DNA of 64,000 nucleotides from Methylobacterium iners (GCF_022179305.1 NZ_BPQP01000023.1:1-64000), one strand, 5' to 3'. Shown: positions 1 through 9,470, counted from the stretch's first letter. Program-made: numbers and translations. The notes: generated by a model not told the origin, from the sequence alone.

Positions 1-1658
1 TGCTTGTAGCCGACCTCGACCTGCTCGCCGGTCGAGAGCTGGAAGTCCTTCTGGGTCAGCGACAAGGTGATCAGGCTGCCGACCGGATCGACGGCCGTGG
101 CATACTGGGCGTAGAGCGCCGTGCCCGGTACCGGCGTGTAGACGGCGCCGAAGCGGTAGCTCACCGCGCTGAGATCCTTCGTGAAGCTTGCCGAGGGCGT
201 GCGCAGGTCCTCACGGCGCAAAGTCGGCGCCTCGTAGCGCACGCCGGCGATCAGCGAGAGCTGGTCGGAGAGGATGAGGCGATCCTCGGCGAAGACCGCG
301 TACTGGTTCGTGCTGGTGCGGTAGCCGGGGCTGGTCCCGTTCACCCGCAGGAACCGGCCGGGATCAAAGGCAAAGGGATCGACGCTGCTGGTGCCGCCGT
401 AAGGCGCGTTGTTGGTGTGCAGGAAGTCGATGTGGTTGACGTCGAAGCCGGCCACGAACTCGTTGCGGATGTCGAACAAGCTGCCTCGGTGGGTGATGTC
501 GAAGCGGTTCCCGGTCTGCTCCTGGTCGTGGAAGATCTCGATGTAGTCGCTGCGGTTGATCCGGCCCGTGCCGGGCGCGAAGCGGTAGCTCTCCACGTCA
601 CGGTAGCGCCGGGCCGAGGTGAGGCGGTAGGCGGTGTTGCGGATCGTGATGTCCGCGCTCGGGCTCCACTCGGTCTTGAGCTGGGTCCAGTTGTCCTTGA
701 AGATGATCCGGCTGTCGTCGACGTTGTAGTTGCGGAAGCGGGTGCGGGGATCGATGCCGCCGTTGATCAGCGGCGTGCCGAAGTAGCGCATCGGCTCCTG
801 GTAGCCGTAGTCGTTCGAGAGGGTGAAGGCGAGGTCGGGTGTGGCCTGGTAGAGCAGCGAGCCCGAGATCGCGAGATTGCGGAAGTCGCCGTTCTCCCGC
901 AGCCAGCCGTTCGCGACGTTGCCGCTGATGTTGAAGCGGTAGGCGAATTGCTCGCCGACGGCGCCGCCGCTGTCGAGGGCGAGACGCCTGATCCCGTCCG
1001 AGCCGACGGCGGCGCGCGCCTCGTTGATCGAGACGAAGGTCGGCTTCTTGGGCACCACGTTGATGATGCCGCCGATGGCGCCTTCGCCGAACAGGACCGA
1101 GGCCGGGCCGCGCAGCACCTCGATGCGATCGACGTTCCAGGTGTCGAACGGATAGGTGATGGTGCCCGCGCCGACATAGAGCCGGGTGCCGTCGTAGAGC
1201 TGCATGACCGAGTTCAGGCCGGCAAAGCCGCGCGAGGTGTAGGACGTGCCGCCGTTGCCCGGCGCGCCGATGGTGGTGATGCCGGTGGCGTTCTGGGTGA
1301 CTGCGTCGGTGACGTTGTTCTGGCCGCGCTCGCGGATCTTCTGGCCTGGGATGATCTCGATGCTGGCCGGCGTCTCCAGCGGCGTGAGGTTCAGCCGGCT
1401 GCCGCTGCGGCTTGGCGTAGCGAGGTTGAGCCCGGACGGGGCGGCTGTGTATGGCCCGTTGCCGGCGCCAGAGCCGGAACCGATGACCGACAATGTATCG
1501 AGCGTGACAGACCCGGCCTGCGCGGATCGCGGCAGCGCGTCTTCCTGAGCCAGTGCAGGGGCAAACCCGACGAAGGCGAAGACGGCCGATAGTGAAAGGG
1601 CGGACGCAGAGCGAAGCGACGGCATCAAGCCTGTCGCGATAAGAGCAATGGAAGACAT
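1..1658 (-). CDS. TonB-dependent outer-membrane receptor, C-terminus outside window
   Basis: Outer-membrane gated channel that takes up a chelate with energy from TonB-ExbBD. The frame starts at 1658 with an ATG and a signal peptide (MSSIALIATG..., probable cleavage after FAPALA). A plug domain follows (TPASIEIIPGQKIRERG, then RGPASVLFGEGAIGG), then barrel-type sequence to the window edge (TGEQVEVGYKQ). The plug and the VGYK motif resemble siderophore receptors of the FhuA/FpvA type. About 552 codons are visible, so the last strands are missing. The leader upstream carries a cobalamin riboswitch, so the true cargo may be a corrinoid or cobalt-related compound rather than a ferric siderophore. 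The family call is firm, the substrate is not. Confidence 0.88.
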   Translation of the reverse strand, partial: MSSIALIATGLMPSLRSASALSLSAVFAFVGFAPALAQEDALPRSAQAGSVTLDTLSVIGSGSGAGNGPYTAAPSGLNLATPSRSGSRLNLTPLETPASIEIIPGQKIRERGQNNVTDAVTQNATGITTIGAPGNGGTSYTSRGFAGLNSVMQLYDGTRLYVGAGTITYPFDTWNVDRIEVLRGPASVLFGEGAIGGIINVVPKKPTFVSINEARAAVGSDGIRRLALDSGGAVGEQFAYRFNISGNVANGWLRENGDFRNLAISGSLLYQATPDLAFTLSNDYGYQEPMRYFGTPLINGGIDPRTRFRNYNVDDSRIIFKDNWTQLKTEWSPSADITIRNTAYRLTSARRYRDVESYRFAPGTGRINRSDYIEIFHDQEQTGNRFDITHRGSLFDIRNEFVAGFDVNHIDFLHTNNAPYGGTSSVDPFAFDPGRFLRVNGTSPGYRTSTNQYAVFAEDRLILSDQLSLIAGVRYEAPTLRREDLRTPSASFTKDLSAVSYRFGAVYTPVPGTALYAQYATAVDPVGSLITLSLTQKDFQLSTGEQVEVGYK

Positions 1659-1781
1659 CGGGAGACCCCGGGCGACGGCAGTGGCACGTCACCGCGAACT
1701 CGTCTCCACGAGCCCTCCTGGAGGGAGGAACCCGTCTCGACACCCATCAGGACACCCCGCCCGACGCGTTTCGCGTGTGAC

Positions 1782-1962
1782 CACGACTGACGGCAGGTCT
1801 CCTGGCTCGCGGGTCACTGCCCTCTCATCGTCTTCCCAGATGCCGGAGCGTCCAGTGACGTGTTGATGATGGGCTCGCCGCTTACAGTTGCGGGGGCAGC
1901 CGCGGCATCGGGCCAAGCACCCTCACCTCGTTCCCTTTTGATCCCCGAGGGGAACCGTCGCA
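1782..1962 (-). promoter_or_regulatory. Cobalamin (B12) riboswitch
   Basis: Read on the minus strand, the leader of the TonB receptor holds the classic elements in order: a GGTTCCC...GGGAACGAGGTG stem, GCTGCCCCCGCAACTGTAAGC, a GTCACTGG segment, GGGAAGACG, and the B12 box AGCCAGGAGACCTGCC near 1794-1812. This order and spacing match the adenosylcobalamin riboswitch family, which usually turns the downstream gene off when B12 is plentiful. It ends about 120 bases before the receptor ATG. Confidence 0.9.
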
Positions 1963-2195
1963 TTTGAAGCTCGCATTGGTTTCGATGCTCGTCAAGGCCT
2001 TTCGAGCATTCTCCTAAGTTAGATCCTACGGGCAGAAATGATTTCCCTAATCAAATGAGGTTCAAACGCTGATGGTAAGACCAGTCATTTACTTTTATTT
2101 GCATCTAGAGCGTTTTCGGTCTGGGCTGAATCGGACGGGTGGGGTTCACGTGGGGCTTGTGGGCTGATTCACTGCTCGCTCTGGATGAGGAGCGA

Positions 2196-3142
2196 TGGAT
2201 GGGCCGACCCTACAGCCAGGATCTTCGCGAGCGTGTCGTGGATGCTGCGGCAGCGACGTCGTGCCGGCAGGCGGCAGCGCGATTTGGGGTCGGTGTCGCG
2301 ACCTCGATCCGCTGGATGACCGCACTGACGACGACCGGGACGGTGGCGGCTCGTCCGCAAGGACGGGCACGCCGCTCGAAGCTCGATCCGCACGAGGCGT
2401 TCCTGCGCGGCCTGATCGACGAGAAGGTGGACATCACCCTGGAGGAGATGCGCGCCCGGCTGCGGGACGAGCACGGTCTGACGGTCGGGCTCGGCACGCT
2501 GTGGAGCTTCCTCGACGCGCGGGATCTCAGCTACAAAAAAAGACAGCCCACGCCGCCGAGCAAGAGCGGCCGGATGTGAGGGTTGCGCGCGAGGCCTGGT
2601 TCGAGGGCCAGCCCGATCGCGATCCGACCCGCCTCGTGTTCCTCGACGAGACGTGGACCTCCACCAACATGGCCCGCACACGCGGGCGCTCTCCGCGCGG
2701 CGAGCGGCTGCGCTCGCCCGTGCCGCACGGCCATTGGAAGACTACGACCCTCGTCGCCGGCCTGCGCCTGTCCGGGATCGCCGCACCCTTCGTGCTCGAT
2801 GGGCCGATCAACCGCGACGCCTTCCAGGCTTACGTCGATCGCGTGCTGGTGCCCGAACTCGTTCCCGGTGACATCGTCGTCATGGACAACCTCTCCAGCC
2901 ACAAGGGTCCGGCGGTGCGAGCGGCGATCGAAGCCGCGGGGGCGCGGTTGCTGTTCCTCCCGCCCTACAGCCCCGACTTCAACCCGGTCGAGATGGCCTT
3001 CTCCAAGCTCAAGGCGGGCTTGCGCAAGGCAGCCGCGCGCACCGTCGAGGGACTGTGGGCGGCCATCGGGCGGCTCATCGAGACCGTCACGCCCGCAGAG
3101 TGCGCCAACTTCTTCGCCGCCGCAGGATACGAACCAGATTAA
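2196..3142 (+). CDS. IS630 transposase, made by frameshift (orfA + orfB)
   Basis: The first frame (2196-2579) starts MGRPYSQDLRERVVDA and holds the helix-turn-helix (CRQAAARFGVGVATSIRW) and the LTVGLGTLWSFL segment. The second frame, -1 relative to it, carries the catalytic DDE core: VFLDETWTSTNM (first Asp), VVMDNLSSHKG (second Asp) and LPPYSPDFNPVEMAFSKLK (Glu). It ends at 3142. The two frames overlap at an A7 run (2535-2541), the usual slippery site of this family, so the full transposase would be an orfAB fusion of about 315 aa. The frameshift is inferred, but all catalytic residues are present. Confidence 0.88.
2535..2541 (+). other. Probable programmed -1 frameshift site (A7)
   Basis: Run of seven A after CTAC where orfA and orfB of the IS630 transposase overlap. 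A -1 slip here joins the DNA-binding and DDE parts. Confidence 0.7.
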
Positions 3143-3155
3143 ACCGAAAACGCTC

Positions 3156-3222
3156 TAGAGCGTCGTGTTTTCGCATCGGATTTTCCCGAAAGCCGAAAAC
3201 CGTCTGTCGGCCCGATGCTCTA
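3156..3222. repeat. Short MITE-like palindromic element
   Basis: Sequence just right of the IS630 copy begins TAGAGCGTCG and ends CGATGCTCTA, an imperfect inverted repeat with TA edges like IS630 ends. Its interior has GTTTTCGCATCGG and CCGAAAGCCGAAAAC. It overlaps the stop codon of the oprB remnant. It may be a miniature IS630-type element or an intergenic palindromic repeat. Copies elsewhere were not searched. Confidence 0.35.
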
Positions 3223-3989
3223 GTAAAAGATCGTCGACCGGATGCCAAAGACGGCGCCGCTCTTGATCTTCTCTTGAGGTCTGCTCGGATTGACGACACC
3301 GCCACTAGGATTGAAAATGTATCCAAAATCGGGCTGCACGAGCCAGCCGGGTACGATCTGAGCTTGGTAGCTAAGCTTGAGCGTGGCCTCATGACTGCGG
3401 ATTGGCTGAAAAGCTTTGGTGACGCGTGCAACGTCGCGATCAAAGGCTTGGGCACTCTTGCGATCTTGGCATAAATGAAACTCGCGCCGAATTTGTCGTT
3501 AGGCCGGCCATCGATCATGTTCGCGAAAACGATGCCCCCATCGGCCCAGATATCGACGAGCGCGACGTCCGATGGGCTTCCTGCGACGCGGGCATAGAGT
3601 GAGACGCCACTCTCATGATCCCCACCTTGAGGCCGATAGATCTGTTGGTCGATCACGCCATAGATACCGCTGCTGCCGCGGATCCGACGAGCAATTCCGT
3701 CACTGGACAGACTCGCGAGCGAGACGCCGACTCTATCGAAACGCTGGTCGTCGAAATTGCCGAAATGCTGGTAGCCGCCTAGCTTTAGTCTGGTTGCCAG
3801 GGCCTCGGCGACCTGCTCCTGGTTGTCGCGGTATTGCACCTCTGCCATGACCAACGGCGGATCGCCGATCGGGAAGTTCGTGCCGGTTCTATTAGCGAAC
3901 CGTTGCTCGCCAGGAACGCCGTTGAAGATAGCAACAAGGGCAGACGTCTTTTCATCCGGATCGTATCGCAACCGCACGCCGGGCGTCAA
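3220..3989 (-). pseudogene. Carbohydrate-selective porin OprB, C-terminal remnant
   Basis: The minus strand encodes porin-type sequence (IYGVIDQQIYRP, SGVSLYARVAGSPSDVALV, DIWADGGIVFANMI, FGASFIYAKIAR). It then shifts by one base near 3440-3470 into a second frame reading TKAFQPIRSHEATLKLSYQ, IVPGWLVQPDFGYIFNPSGG and a terminal IRSTIFY-stop, the aromatic C-terminus typical of outer-membrane barrels. The N-terminal half is missing because the IS110 fragment abuts at about 3990. A truncated and frameshifted gene, so not functional here. Confidence 0.8.
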
Positions 3990-4795
3990 AACAGGATAGG
4001 CCGGACTACCTGCCGCTCTACTTTCCGGAGGTCGACCGCTTCCGGCACAACAGCCGCTCGGACTGGTTCTTCGCCTTCCTCGATCGCTTCCCCACGCCTG
4101 CCAGCATCACCGCGCTGAGTAAGGAGGCCTTCATCGCTGCTGCCTGGGACGTGGTCGGGCGCAAGGTCGCCAAGGCGCAGCTGCTCGGGGACATCTACGA
4201 GACGGCCCGCAGCTCGATCGGACTGCCGGTGCCACCCGATGCTCCGGCGGTGAGCATGTTCCGGCTCGTCATCGGCGAGGTGCGCGGCCTGATCCAGCAG
4301 CGCGACGCCATCGAGGCCGCGGCCGAGGCACTCCTGACGGACTCTTCCGACTACAAGCTGCTGCGCCGCATCCCTGGCATCGGCCCGATCAACGCCCTGA
4401 CTATCCTGGCCGAGACCGGCGATCTGCGCCGCTTCGGCCACCATCGGCAGTTCCTGAAGTTCTGCAGGTTGGATCTGGCGACCCAGCAGTCCGGTACCTT
4501 CCGCGGTCAGACCAAGCTGTCGAAGTACGGCAACGCCCGGCTCCGGCGCACCCTCTGGCTGGCCGGACAGGTCGCCATCCGGCAGCGGGAGAACGGCTTC
4601 CGCGACAAGTTCGAGCGCTACATCGCCCGTGACCGGCACAATGCCGACCTGCGGCGCAAGGCGCTGACCGCGATCACCGCCAAGATGGCGCGCGTGGTGC
4701 ACGCCGTCATCAAGACCGGTGCCGACTACCGGCCCTTCGTCGAGGGGCCGGTGCCAGGTGGGAGAACCCCTCTCAGCAGAGCCGTGAGGGCGTGA
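3990..4795 (+). pseudogene. IS110-family transposase, N-terminus missing
   Basis: Open frame without its own start, reading RPDYLPLYFPEVDRFRHN... and ending at 4795. The middle has LLRRIPGIGPINALTILAE (helix-hairpin-helix of the Transposase_20 / IS116 domain), then FCRLDLATQQSGTFRGQ and LSKYGNARLRRTLWLAG, all typical of the C-terminal half of IS110 transposases. The N-terminal DEDD catalytic domain is absent, cut where the porin remnant begins. About 160 bases of probable IS110 3' flank follow. Confidence 0.85.
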
Positions 4796-5027
4796 GAGCC
4801 ACGACCCTGTAGACAATGCTCGGGTCTCCTGCCTGGATCGACATCTCGTGTTGAGGACGGTGAGGACCACGGCGCTACGTGCCGGTTGGATCCTGTGTTC
4901 GCTATGGCCGAGAGTTCTTCCAGATTGGCAGGAGCCACCTGGATCGACGTTGACGACGATCACGCCGCAAGCGCATGTTCGCGGGCAGAGACCTGTTGCC
5001 CGACCCGCCGTGTTTCCTCGCTACGTA

Positions 5028-5577
5028 GGACGTTGTCGACCCTCAGGCTCTTGAGCCGACCCCGTAGCTGAACCAGCGTGTCCAGGACCTCGACCACCTG
5101 GAACGCGCGGAAGTTGGCTCGCGGGGTGAGTGAGAGCGCCTCTCGCGTGTGGCAATCGACGACGGTCAGGATCCGGAATGGACGCCCGTCGAAGAGGCTG
5201 TCTGACATGAAATCCAGCGCCCAGACCTCGTTTGGTCCACCCACCGCTGGCCGGCCCTGGCGATAGCGCCAAGCTCGCTTGCGCTTGGGCAGCTTAGGCC
5301 GGATCGACAGCCCTTCGTCGCGGTAGATCCGGTAAGTGCGCTTATGGTTCACCGCCCAGCCCTCCCGCCGTAACAGGATGTGGAGGCGCCGATAGCCGTA
5401 ACGGACCCGTGCTGCGGCCAGCTCCTTGAGCCGCATTCGTAGCGCCACCTGCGGGTCCGAGCGCTTACGGTAGCGCTGAGACGAGCGGCCAAAGCTCGTG
5501 GCCTGACAGGCCCGACGCTCGCTGATGCCGTAGGCCACCTGCAGGTGACCAGCGACCTCACGACGAACGGCTAAGCC
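5028..5577 (-). pseudogene. IS3 transposase orfB, 3'-truncated
   Basis: rve-type integrase core in the frame after orfA: VAYGISERRACQATSFGRSS, VRYGYRRLHILLRREGW, PNEVWALDFMSDSL (first Asp), ILTVVDCHTREAL and LKSLRVDN (second Asp). Homology stops at about 5030. The remaining residues to 4960 are not transposase-like, so the catalytic Glu region is lost. Confidence 0.8.
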
Positions 5578-5853
5578 TCACCACTTTCGCTTGAGTACGT
5601 CCTGAAGCATGGAGCGATCCAGCGTCAGGTCGGCGACCAATCGCTTAAGCTTGCTGTTCTCGTCCTCCAGCTGCTTCAGCCGACGGATCTCCGGCACGCC
5701 CATGCCAACGAACTGCTTCTTCCACCGGTAAAAGGTTGGCTCGGATACACCCATCTTCCGGCAGACCTCGTCCACCGTCGCGCCGTTCTCTGCCTGCCGC
5801 AGGGCAAAGGCGATCTGTTCGTTCGTAAAGCGTTTGCGAGTCATGGCATCCAC
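5578..5853 (-). CDS. IS3 transposase orfA
   Basis: 91 aa, starting MDAMTRKRFTNEQIAFALRQ and ending LQDVLKRKW. It has the IS3 orfA helix-turn-helix (TVDEVCRKMGVSEPTFYRWKKQF) followed by a leucine-zipper-like stretch (EIRRLKQLEDENSKLKRLVADL). It binds IS ends and normally fuses to orfB by frameshift. GGAGGG stands ahead of the start. It is intact, but its partner is truncated. Confidence 0.85.
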   Translation of the reverse strand: MDAMTRKRFTNEQIAFALRQAENGATVDEVCRKMGVSEPTFYRWKKQFVGMGVPEIRRLKQLEDENSKLKRLVADLTLDRSMLQDVLKRKW

Positions 5854-6030
5854 CCTCCTTCAGGGTTCAGGATGCCCGAAAAACTTGCGAGCGAAATGGA
5901 CCAGTTCGCTGGGTCAGGACCACACCACGGTCGCCACCGCCAATCAGGAAACGGCCAAATTGTCTACGATAATGACGGTTATCATAGCGAATTTGTGGAT
6001 CGTTAGGATCTGGGCGGCTAAGCTCCGGCT

Positions 6031-7092
6031 ATGAAGCTTGAAGCCGATGTTCCTGACCGTTCTCAGATTCGCGACTCACGTCCCCTCCCCGTCCCACTCG
6101 CAGAAGAGCGGTCGCCCGACCTCGAGATTCTCGCTGAACGCTTCGAGCAGCACGCTCGCGCCGCGCGCGGCGCCTTCGCTGACAACACGCTGCGCGCGCT
6201 CGCCACCGACAGCCGGATCTTCGCCGCTTGGTGCCGTGAAAACGAGCACGCGATGTTGCCTGCAACACCGCAGACCGTCACGAACTTTTTGGATGCGCAA
6301 GCCAAGGTGAAGTCCCGCGCCACGGTCGAGCGCTACCGCTCGTCGATCGCCGCTCTCCACCGCGCGGCTGGGCTAACGAATCCCTGCAATGATGAGCTTG
6401 TCCGGCTCGCGGTCAAGCGCATCAGCCGGACCAAGGGCCGGCGTCAAAAGCAGGCCGAGCCACTCAACCGCCCGAACATCGAGCGCATGCTCGATCAAAA
6501 GGCGACGACCCGCCGGCATAAACGCGTCACGGAAGCCGAGCCGGAAGTGCCGCTCATCGGCTTGCGCAACGCGGCCCTCGTCGCGGTCGCCTACGACACG
6601 CTGCTGCGCCGTTCGGAACTCGTCGCGCTGCACGTCGAGGATGTCGAGCGCACGGCTGACGGCTCAGGAACCATCCTGGTGCGCCGCTCCAAAACCGACC
6701 AGGAGGGAGAGGGCGCGATCAAGTATCTCGCGCCCGACACGATGGAGCGGGTCTCCGCATGGCTCGTGCAGGCAGGCCTGACGCATGGCCCTCTGTTTCG
6801 GCCTTTGACCAAGGGTGGCCGTGTTGGAGCGTCGCCGCTCGGCGGTGCCGAGGTGTACCGTATATATAGAGAGATCGCCTTGGCTGCTGGCGTGAAGCTC
6901 GCCCGCCCCCCCTCCGGGCACTCGACGCGCGTCGGCGCGACGCAGGACATGTTTGCCGCCGGGTTTGAGCTCCTCGAGGTCATGCAGGCGGGTTCGTGGA
7001 AGACGCCGGCCATGCCGGCCCGGTACGGCGAGCGCCTTAGGGCACAGCGTGGTGCCGCCCGTAAGCTTGCGAGCCTTCAGAACCGTATGTAG
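6031..7092 (+). CDS. Tyrosine recombinase / integrase
   Basis: 353 aa. The N-terminal SAM-like DNA-binding region (FADNTLRALATDSRIFAAWC, about residues 48-120) precedes a catalytic domain. It has Arg in LLRRSEL (193-194), Lys221 in RRSKTDQ, His297-x-x-Arg300 in SGHSTR, Trp323 in the second-His position, and Tyr332 in ARYGERL, so the active site appears complete. It could integrate or resolve the plasmid or a neighbouring island. No att site was identified. It borders the IS zone on the left and the island at 8.3-15.7 kb on the right. A GATAA-N6-TTATC palindrome lies about 60 bases upstream. Confidence 0.85.
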   Translation: MKLEADVPDRSQIRDSRPLPVPLAEERSPDLEILAERFEQHARAARGAFADNTLRALATDSRIFAAWCRENEHAMLPATPQTVTNFLDAQAKVKSRATVERYRSSIAALHRAAGLTNPCNDELVRLAVKRISRTKGRRQKQAEPLNRPNIERMLDQKATTRRHKRVTEAEPEVPLIGLRNAALVAVAYDTLLRRSELVALHVEDVERTADGSGTILVRRSKTDQEGEGAIKYLAPDTMERVSAWLVQAGLTHGPLFRPLTKGGRVGASPLGGAEVYRIYREIALAAGVKLARPPSGHSTRVGATQDMFAAGFELLEVMQAGSWKTPAMPARYGERLRAQRGAARKLASLQNRM

Positions 7093-7114
7093 CTTTAACC
7101 GGCTACTCTTGCTG

Positions 7115-7745
7115 TTACGCAGATTTTCGTGCCTCCAGCACTTCTTGGATCTCCTTGGCTTTCGCATCCGCGGACGCCATCGCATCGCGAACGAGGCTCA
7201 GATGGGTGTGAGCATCGGTGCCATCGCCTTCAGTCGACCTGATGCCCGTCTCCAAGTTCCGGCACGCTTGCGAAATGGCGTAAAACCCGAACATGCCGGC
7301 GGTGGAAAATCAGAGCGTGCGCATCGCTGGCGACGCTGCGTCCTCCGGTGGTATCGATCGGCTCGCCTTTGAGACTGCGGTCGAGATCCGCCACGAATTT
7401 TGCCAGCATGGCGACCGCCATCTTACCGCCGATCATCTCCACGTGATCGTCGAGCGTGGCCGCGTTGTGTCCGGATGCCACCTCGGTCCGCATAGCGCTG
7501 TCCAATCCAGCAGGAGCGTTGGCTCCTGCCCAGTGCACGATGACGACGCGAAGGTGATCGGGAACGAACGGCTTTCCACCATGTGCGTTCGTGCCGGCGG
7601 CCTGGCACGAGTCTACGTCGCGCGGCAGCACGTTCGCAGTCGTGGCGATGATTGACAGCGTCTTGAGCGGGCCGCCGAGCGCCCGGATGCGTCGGGACGC
7701 TTACCTGCCATCCATGCTTGGCATCTGCACGTCCAGTCCTGACTG
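7115..7745 (-). pseudogene. Receiver-Hpt signalling protein remnant
   Basis: Read on the minus strand: DVQMPSMDGR, an in-frame TAA, then RRIRALGGPLKTLSIIATTA, NVLPRDVDSCQAAGTN and HGGKPFVPDHL, the second half of a response-regulator receiver with its phospho-Asp loop and KPF lysine. An Hpt-like helical stretch follows (LDDHVEMIGGKMAVAMLAKF...DAHALI). One extra base near 7310 shifts to STAGMFGFYAISQACRNLET and an end at ...QEVLEARKSA. The internal stop and frameshift make it a decayed tail of a hybrid kinase. Confidence 0.6.
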
Positions 7746-8306
7746 ATACTCCCAATCAGCCCGGTCCAAAGCCAGTTCGTTAGTCAGGTAGGATCGACCG
7801 GCTCCTCCTCCTCCTCCTCCTCCTCCGGGGGGCTTTGAAAAATGCCCTTGCGCCTTCATCGACAACTGGATCATGCAATACCGGATGATCCGGTCACATG
7901 ACGAAAATTGTCCAATGCCTCTGCTGAGAAGGTCAGTATCAACACAGCGACGCATATGCTGCAGGACTTTCGACGCAGACGTATCGTCGACGCAAAGCGA
8001 CCTCATTATCTTGAAAACGGCTTAAGCCCTTCGGGCACTCTTCGCAGTCGTCGATAAAAGTCACCGAACGAAGTCGCCAATGAACCTGTTGGTGAGGGCA
8101 AAGGTGTGCCGTGCCCAGCGGCATCACCTGATTACCACAGGATGCGTCGAACTGGACCGGCAGGAGACCAGACGTTGACGCCCGGCCGATGTCTCTGCCA
8201 ACGTCGAGGCTGGCGAAGGCAACGGTTGCCAGGGGCGAGTAGGTAACAGCGTGGGCGTCGGCGATGTCTGGGCCGCAGAAACCGTGACCAAGCGAGCGCT
8301 TGTTGT
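7746..8306. other. Non-coding stretch with (CTC)8 microsatellite
   Basis: No convincing gene. A perfect CTC tract of eight units lies at 7802-7825. The minus strand has an open frame reading through it as a poly-Gly run (about 7701-8006), perhaps further debris of the receiver gene. The promoter of the 8307 gene should lie in the last 100 bases. Confidence 0.4.
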
Positions 8307-9470
8307 ATGACCGATGAGACCTTCGCTCCCCTCACCATCGCGGACTACGCGGCGCAGGCGGCGCTCACCGATCAGCACAGTGACGGCGGTTCCCTAGCTT
8401 TCCCGCTCCTCGGTCTCTTCGGCGAGGCAGGGAGCCTCCTTAGCGAGGTCAAGAAAAAGCAGCGCGATCATGCCTCCTACCGTGGCTACGCGGGAGCCGT
8501 CGTCGAGGAGCTCGGCGATGTCCTCTGGTATCTGGCGGCGGTCGCGTCCCGCGTGAACGTCCGTTTGTCCGATGTCTTCGTCGAGGCTGCATCCACGATG
8601 GGCGCCAGCGGCACGATCACGCTGGCGGCCTTGCAGCCCGCCATCATGTCCCGGGCGGGTGAACCGACGATCGCTTTCGAGCGCACGCTGCTGAAGCTGG
8701 CGGGTGAAATCGGGCTTCTCGTGATGGATCTCCAGGAGCGAGGTACGGAGGAGCGCGATAACCTTCCGCGCAGCCGTTTGGCGGTCATCGCACGGACGCT
8801 TATTCAAGCGGCCAACGAGGCCGGTGTTACGCTTGAGGCGGCGGCGGTCAAGAACCTCGCCAAGATCGCCGACCGCTGGCCGCGCCAGCGCCACTATCCA
8901 GCGCCTCTCGACGCAAACGCGGAGCCAGAGGAACGCCTACCACGCAGGCTCACCATCGAGATCTTCGAGCGGCAGGTTCGAGGGCGCACCTTCGTCTTCC
9001 AGCGCTGCAACGGCATCAACATCGGGGATCGGCTGACCGATAACGCGATGGCCGCCGACGACTACCGATTCCACGATGCCTTCCACTACGCCTACGTTGC
9101 CGTGCTGGGCTGGTCGCCAGTCACCCGCGCGCTCTTCCGCCTGAAAAGAAAATCCGCCCCGAAGGTCGATGAGGCGCAAGATGGCGCCCGCGCGACGCTG
9201 ATCGAGGAGGGGATCACCACCTGGATCTTCGGGCAGGCAATTGAACTCGACCTGTTTGACGGTATGAAGCCGGGCGACCTGCCGTTCGACCTGCTGAAGC
9301 ACGTCCGGCAGTTCGTGGTGGGCTACGAGGCCGAACGATGCCCGTTATGGCTTTGGGAAGAAGCCATCCTTCAAGGCTACGCGGCGTTCCGCTTTCTGCG
9401 CGAGCACCGACGCGGACGTCTCATTCTCGACTTGGACAAGCATCAAATGACAATCGAGCCGCTTTCGTGA
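8307..9470 (+). CDS. MazG-type nucleoside triphosphate pyrophosphohydrolase with C-terminal MazG_C-like domain
   Basis: 387 aa. The first ~90 residues are an all-alpha NTP-PPase: LFGEAGSLLSEVKKK gives Glu40 and Glu47, and VVEELGDVLWYL gives Glu67, Glu68 and Asp71, the Mg-binding set of MazG. A second helical region follows. The C-terminal half (FERQVRGRTFVFQRCNGI, RFHDAFHYAYVAVLGWSP, ATLIEEGITTWIFGQA) matches the domain often found after MazG in accessory proteins. Probable role: hydrolysis of (d)NTPs or modified or alarmone nucleotides in the cytoplasm. Its stop overlaps the GTG of the next gene (GTGA), so the two are translationally coupled. Substrate unknown. Confidence 0.8.
   Translation: MTDETFAPLTIADYAAQAALTDQHSDGGSLAFPLLGLFGEAGSLLSEVKKKQRDHASYRGYAGAVVEELGDVLWYLAAVASRVNVRLSDVFVEAASTMGASGTITLAALQPAIMSRAGEPTIAFERTLLKLAGEIGLLVMDLQERGTEERDNLPRSRLAVIARTLIQAANEAGVTLEAAAVKNLAKIADRWPRQRHYPAPLDANAEPEERLPRRLTIEIFERQVRGRTFVFQRCNGINIGDRLTDNAMAADDYRFHDAFHYAYVAVLGWSPVTRALFRLKRKSAPKVDEAQDGARATLIEEGITTWIFGQAIELDLFDGMKPGDLPFDLLKHVRQFVVGYEAERCPLWLWEEAILQGYAAFRFLREHRRGRLILDLDKHQMTIEPLS

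Larger units (their letters stand above)
2108..3155 (+). mobile_element. IS630-family insertion sequence
   Basis: About 1.05 kb, bounded by inverted repeats GAGCGTTTTCGGT at the left (2108) and its complement ACCGAAAACGCTC at the right (ending 3155). A TA dinucleotide lies immediately outside both ends (2106-2107 and 3156-3157), as expected for IS630/Tc1-mariner insertion into TA. It encodes one DDE transposase in two overlapping frames and looks intact and possibly active. Confidence 0.9.
5028..5925 (-). mobile_element. IS3-family insertion sequence, truncated at its 3' end
   Basis: Minus-strand remnant with a complete orfA and an orfB that breaks off near 5030 just after the second catalytic Asp. 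The sequence upstream of orfA (CTGACCCAGCGAACTGG on the minus strand, around 5900-5920) looks like the left terminal repeat region of IS3 elements. The distal end is lost against the IS110 remnant, so this copy cannot move by itself. Confidence 0.75.

Noticed and set aside
417-1592. Long plus-strand frame of 391 codons opposite the TonB receptor
   Set aside because: Antisense shadow in GC-rich DNA; the minus strand has signal peptide, plug and barrel motifs.
7230-7631. 133-codon minus frame as a separate gene
   Set aside because: It is the middle of the receiver-Hpt remnant; homology continues past its ends in other frames.
7802-7825. CTC tract considered as CRISPR or minisatellite array
   Set aside because: Simple trinucleotide run with no spacers.
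9338-9466. N-terminal extension of the UDG-like gene
   Set aside because: Sequence inside mazG is Arg/Ser-rich and unlike a glycosylase; the GTG at 9467 gives a coupled, family-length protein.
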